In this document: one piece after another, positions 4,421 through 5,099 of the stretch
How positions within the stretch are numbered: position 1 is the stretch's first letter
How the letters are laid out: each line of letters begins with the position of its first letter
Assembly (NCBI GenBank): GCA_030690755.1
Contig: JAUYGA010000053.1
Coordinates: 1-5,099 of the forward strand
Length of the DNA: 5,099 bases
Direction: 5' to 3'
Source: Nanobdellota archaeon
GTDB taxonomy: Archaea; Nanobdellota; Nanobdellia; Woesearchaeales; JAUYGA01
Made by a program: the position numbers and the translations under genes
The notes under the pieces: generated by a model
The model's input: the letters and a program-made list of their open reading frames with translations, nothing else
What the model was told of the DNA's origin: nothing
Database searches by the model: none

Positions 4421-4437
4421 CGAAACCTTTATATATT
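4421..4437 (+). promoter_or_regulatory. Strong BRE/TATA promoter of the ParA-like gene
   Basis: CGAAACC followed by TTTATATAT (4428-4436) is the best archaeal promoter match in the window. Transcription should begin around 4458-4461, some 65 nt before the ATG at 4524. The 222-bp gap between the two divergent genes (4302-4523) otherwise holds only A/T-rich sequence, a weaker TATA-like GAAAATATAT at 4386-4395, and the leader. Confidence 0.7.
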
Positions 4438-4462
4438 GACAATGGATTTTTGAGAGTAGCAA

Positions 4463-4492
4463 GTGACGAACAACTTGTTTAACAAAATCTGA
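4463..4492 (+). other. Possible 9-codon GTG ORF in the leader of the ParA-like gene
   Basis: GTG at 4463 lies 35 bp after the start of the TATA core, close to the expected 5' end of the transcript, and opens nine codons (MTNNLFNKI if initiated with Met) ending in TGA 4490-4492. The position fits a leaderless leader peptide, but GTG starts and such short ORFs arise easily by chance. Confidence 0.15.
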
Positions 4493-4523
4493 ACAAAGTC
4501 TAATCAAAATCCACAAATAAAAA

Positions 4524-5099
4524 ATGCTAGAAAACATTACAACAAAGGAAGAATTGCAGGCAGTTGCATATAATTTAGTAGACAGCCAGGTAGATGCCAA
4601 TAAAGAACTAAATGCATTTTTCTCTGAAAAAACAATCTTCCTGCCATATGTGCACGACAAAGGCGGCGCAACAACATCAACAATTGCTTTAAATTCTTCA
4701 ATACTTTTTGCAAAACACCCTGATGTTTCAGATGTTTTCCTTCTTGATATAAACAATCAAAATCCTGCGCAAGATGAGATGACTAGAGAAATAAGAATGG
4801 ACAAATTCGTCATGGTGTATGACAGAGAGCTAGACTATGATTCCTTAGACATGGCAAGAATAGACAAAGATAATTTTAGCGTCGTTAAAACTCCTGCTGA
4901 AGTTAATATGAATGACAAACGAATAGAAAAAATCCTAATAACAGAAGAAGCATATGAAAAAAACCCTTCATTTGTTGAAGCGACAATTGCAAAGAATCTC
5001 AACCTATATGTTCTAAAAGAATATGAAAATGGGAATGGAAATGGGGAGCAAAAAAACAGCGAACCGAATAATGATGAATCAAATAATGGCAAATCAATT
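4524..5099 (+). CDS. ParA/MinD-like protein with degenerate P-loop, N-terminal part
   Basis: The frame is open from ATG 4524 to the window edge, 192 codons, and continues beyond. An in-frame TAA at 4518-4520 means no earlier start exists; no Shine-Dalgarno is evident. A charged N-terminal helix (8-36) leads into TIFLPYVHDKGGATTSTIALN (37-57), which lines up with the deviant Walker A region of ParA/MinD/TadZ proteins (KGGVGK[TS]T-x-A-x-N) but has Thr-Thr in place of Gly-Lys. VFLLDINNQNPA (71-82) then matches the A' strand (hydrophobics, D, then Q) at nearly the right distance, 29 residues from Lys46 to Asp75 against about 27. The rest to about 166 is not clearly ParA-like; a possible remnant of the Walker B region is VVKTP (120-124). 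Residues 169-190 form an Asn/Gly/Glu/Ser-rich linker. I infer a non-hydrolysing ParA-fold protein, perhaps a localisation or scaffold factor. The resemblance could be chance. Confidence 0.6.
   Translation, partial: MLENITTKEELQAVAYNLVDSQVDANKELNAFFSEKTIFLPYVHDKGGATTSTIALNSSILFAKHPDVSDVFLLDINNQNPAQDEMTREIRMDKFVMVYDRELDYDSLDMARIDKDNFSVVKTPAEVNMNDKRIEKILITEEAYEKNPSFVEATIAKNLNLYVLKEYENGNGNGEQKNSEPNNDESNNGKSI

Noticed and set aside
4463..4492. C/D-box guide RNA (GTGACGA as box C, CTGA as box D)
   Set aside because: The two boxes are 19 bases apart, and I could not find convincing C' and second D boxes or terminal pairing, so the match is too weak.
4415..4756. Minus-strand 113-codon ORF
   Set aside because: It lies antisense to the ParA-like gene and its strong promoter; composition and codon pattern favour the plus-strand frame, which stays open to the window edge.
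1..5099. Mobile element, CRISPR array, defence island or tRNA/rRNA gene
   Set aside because: No transposase or integrase-like frame, no regularly spaced repeats, no terminal inverted repeats flanking a gene, and no recognisable tRNA or rRNA sequence on either strand.

Overview
The window reads as chromosomal DNA of an AT-rich archaeon, most likely a small-genome DPANN-type lineage (Woesearchaeota or Pacearchaeota style; this placement is inference). Direct support comes from an archaeal/eukaryal-type ribosomal protein L15e, a cupin-type phosphoglucose isomerase of the archaeal kind, BRE/TATA promoters placed at archaeal distances from start codons, several genes that look leaderless, and U-tract terminators. 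I see no rRNA, tRNA, CRISPR array, insertion sequence or phage gene.

Layout. 1-171 (+): the C-terminal end of a winged-helix, ArsR-like regulator. 212-340 (-): a 42-residue zinc ribbon. 486-1064 (-): ribosomal protein L15e, with a hairpin plus U-tract terminator downstream and an unusual leader of about 90 nt upstream that holds a two-tier stem-loop and tiny ORFs. 1215-1760 (-): an unrecognised 181-residue protein with a promoter that sets its start. 1911-2690 (+): cupin-type glucose-6-phosphate isomerase. 2815-3807 (+): ROK-family sugar kinase, probably glucokinase. 3834-4301 (-): a four-helix membrane protein of unknown role. 4524 to the window end (+): the N-terminal 192 residues of a protein with a ParA/MinD-like outline whose P-loop has lost the Gly-Lys pair.

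The isomerase and the kinase form the one clear pathway: glucose to glucose-6-phosphate to fructose-6-phosphate, the entry to glycolysis. They lie in the same direction 124 bp apart without an obvious terminator between them, although each also has promoter-like sequence of its own. The other genes are single-gene units in convergent or divergent pairs.

Most worth a second look: the degenerate ParA-like P-loop protein; the ROK kinase, which lacks the whole family zinc loop, has Arg in place of the sugar-contacting His, and carries a lysine-rich tail; the structured L15e leader with its 8-codon ORF ending one base before the L15e start; and three genes where the TATA position argues for a shorter, leaderless start than the longest ORF. 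No window-scale new system such as a defence island or mobile element is visible.
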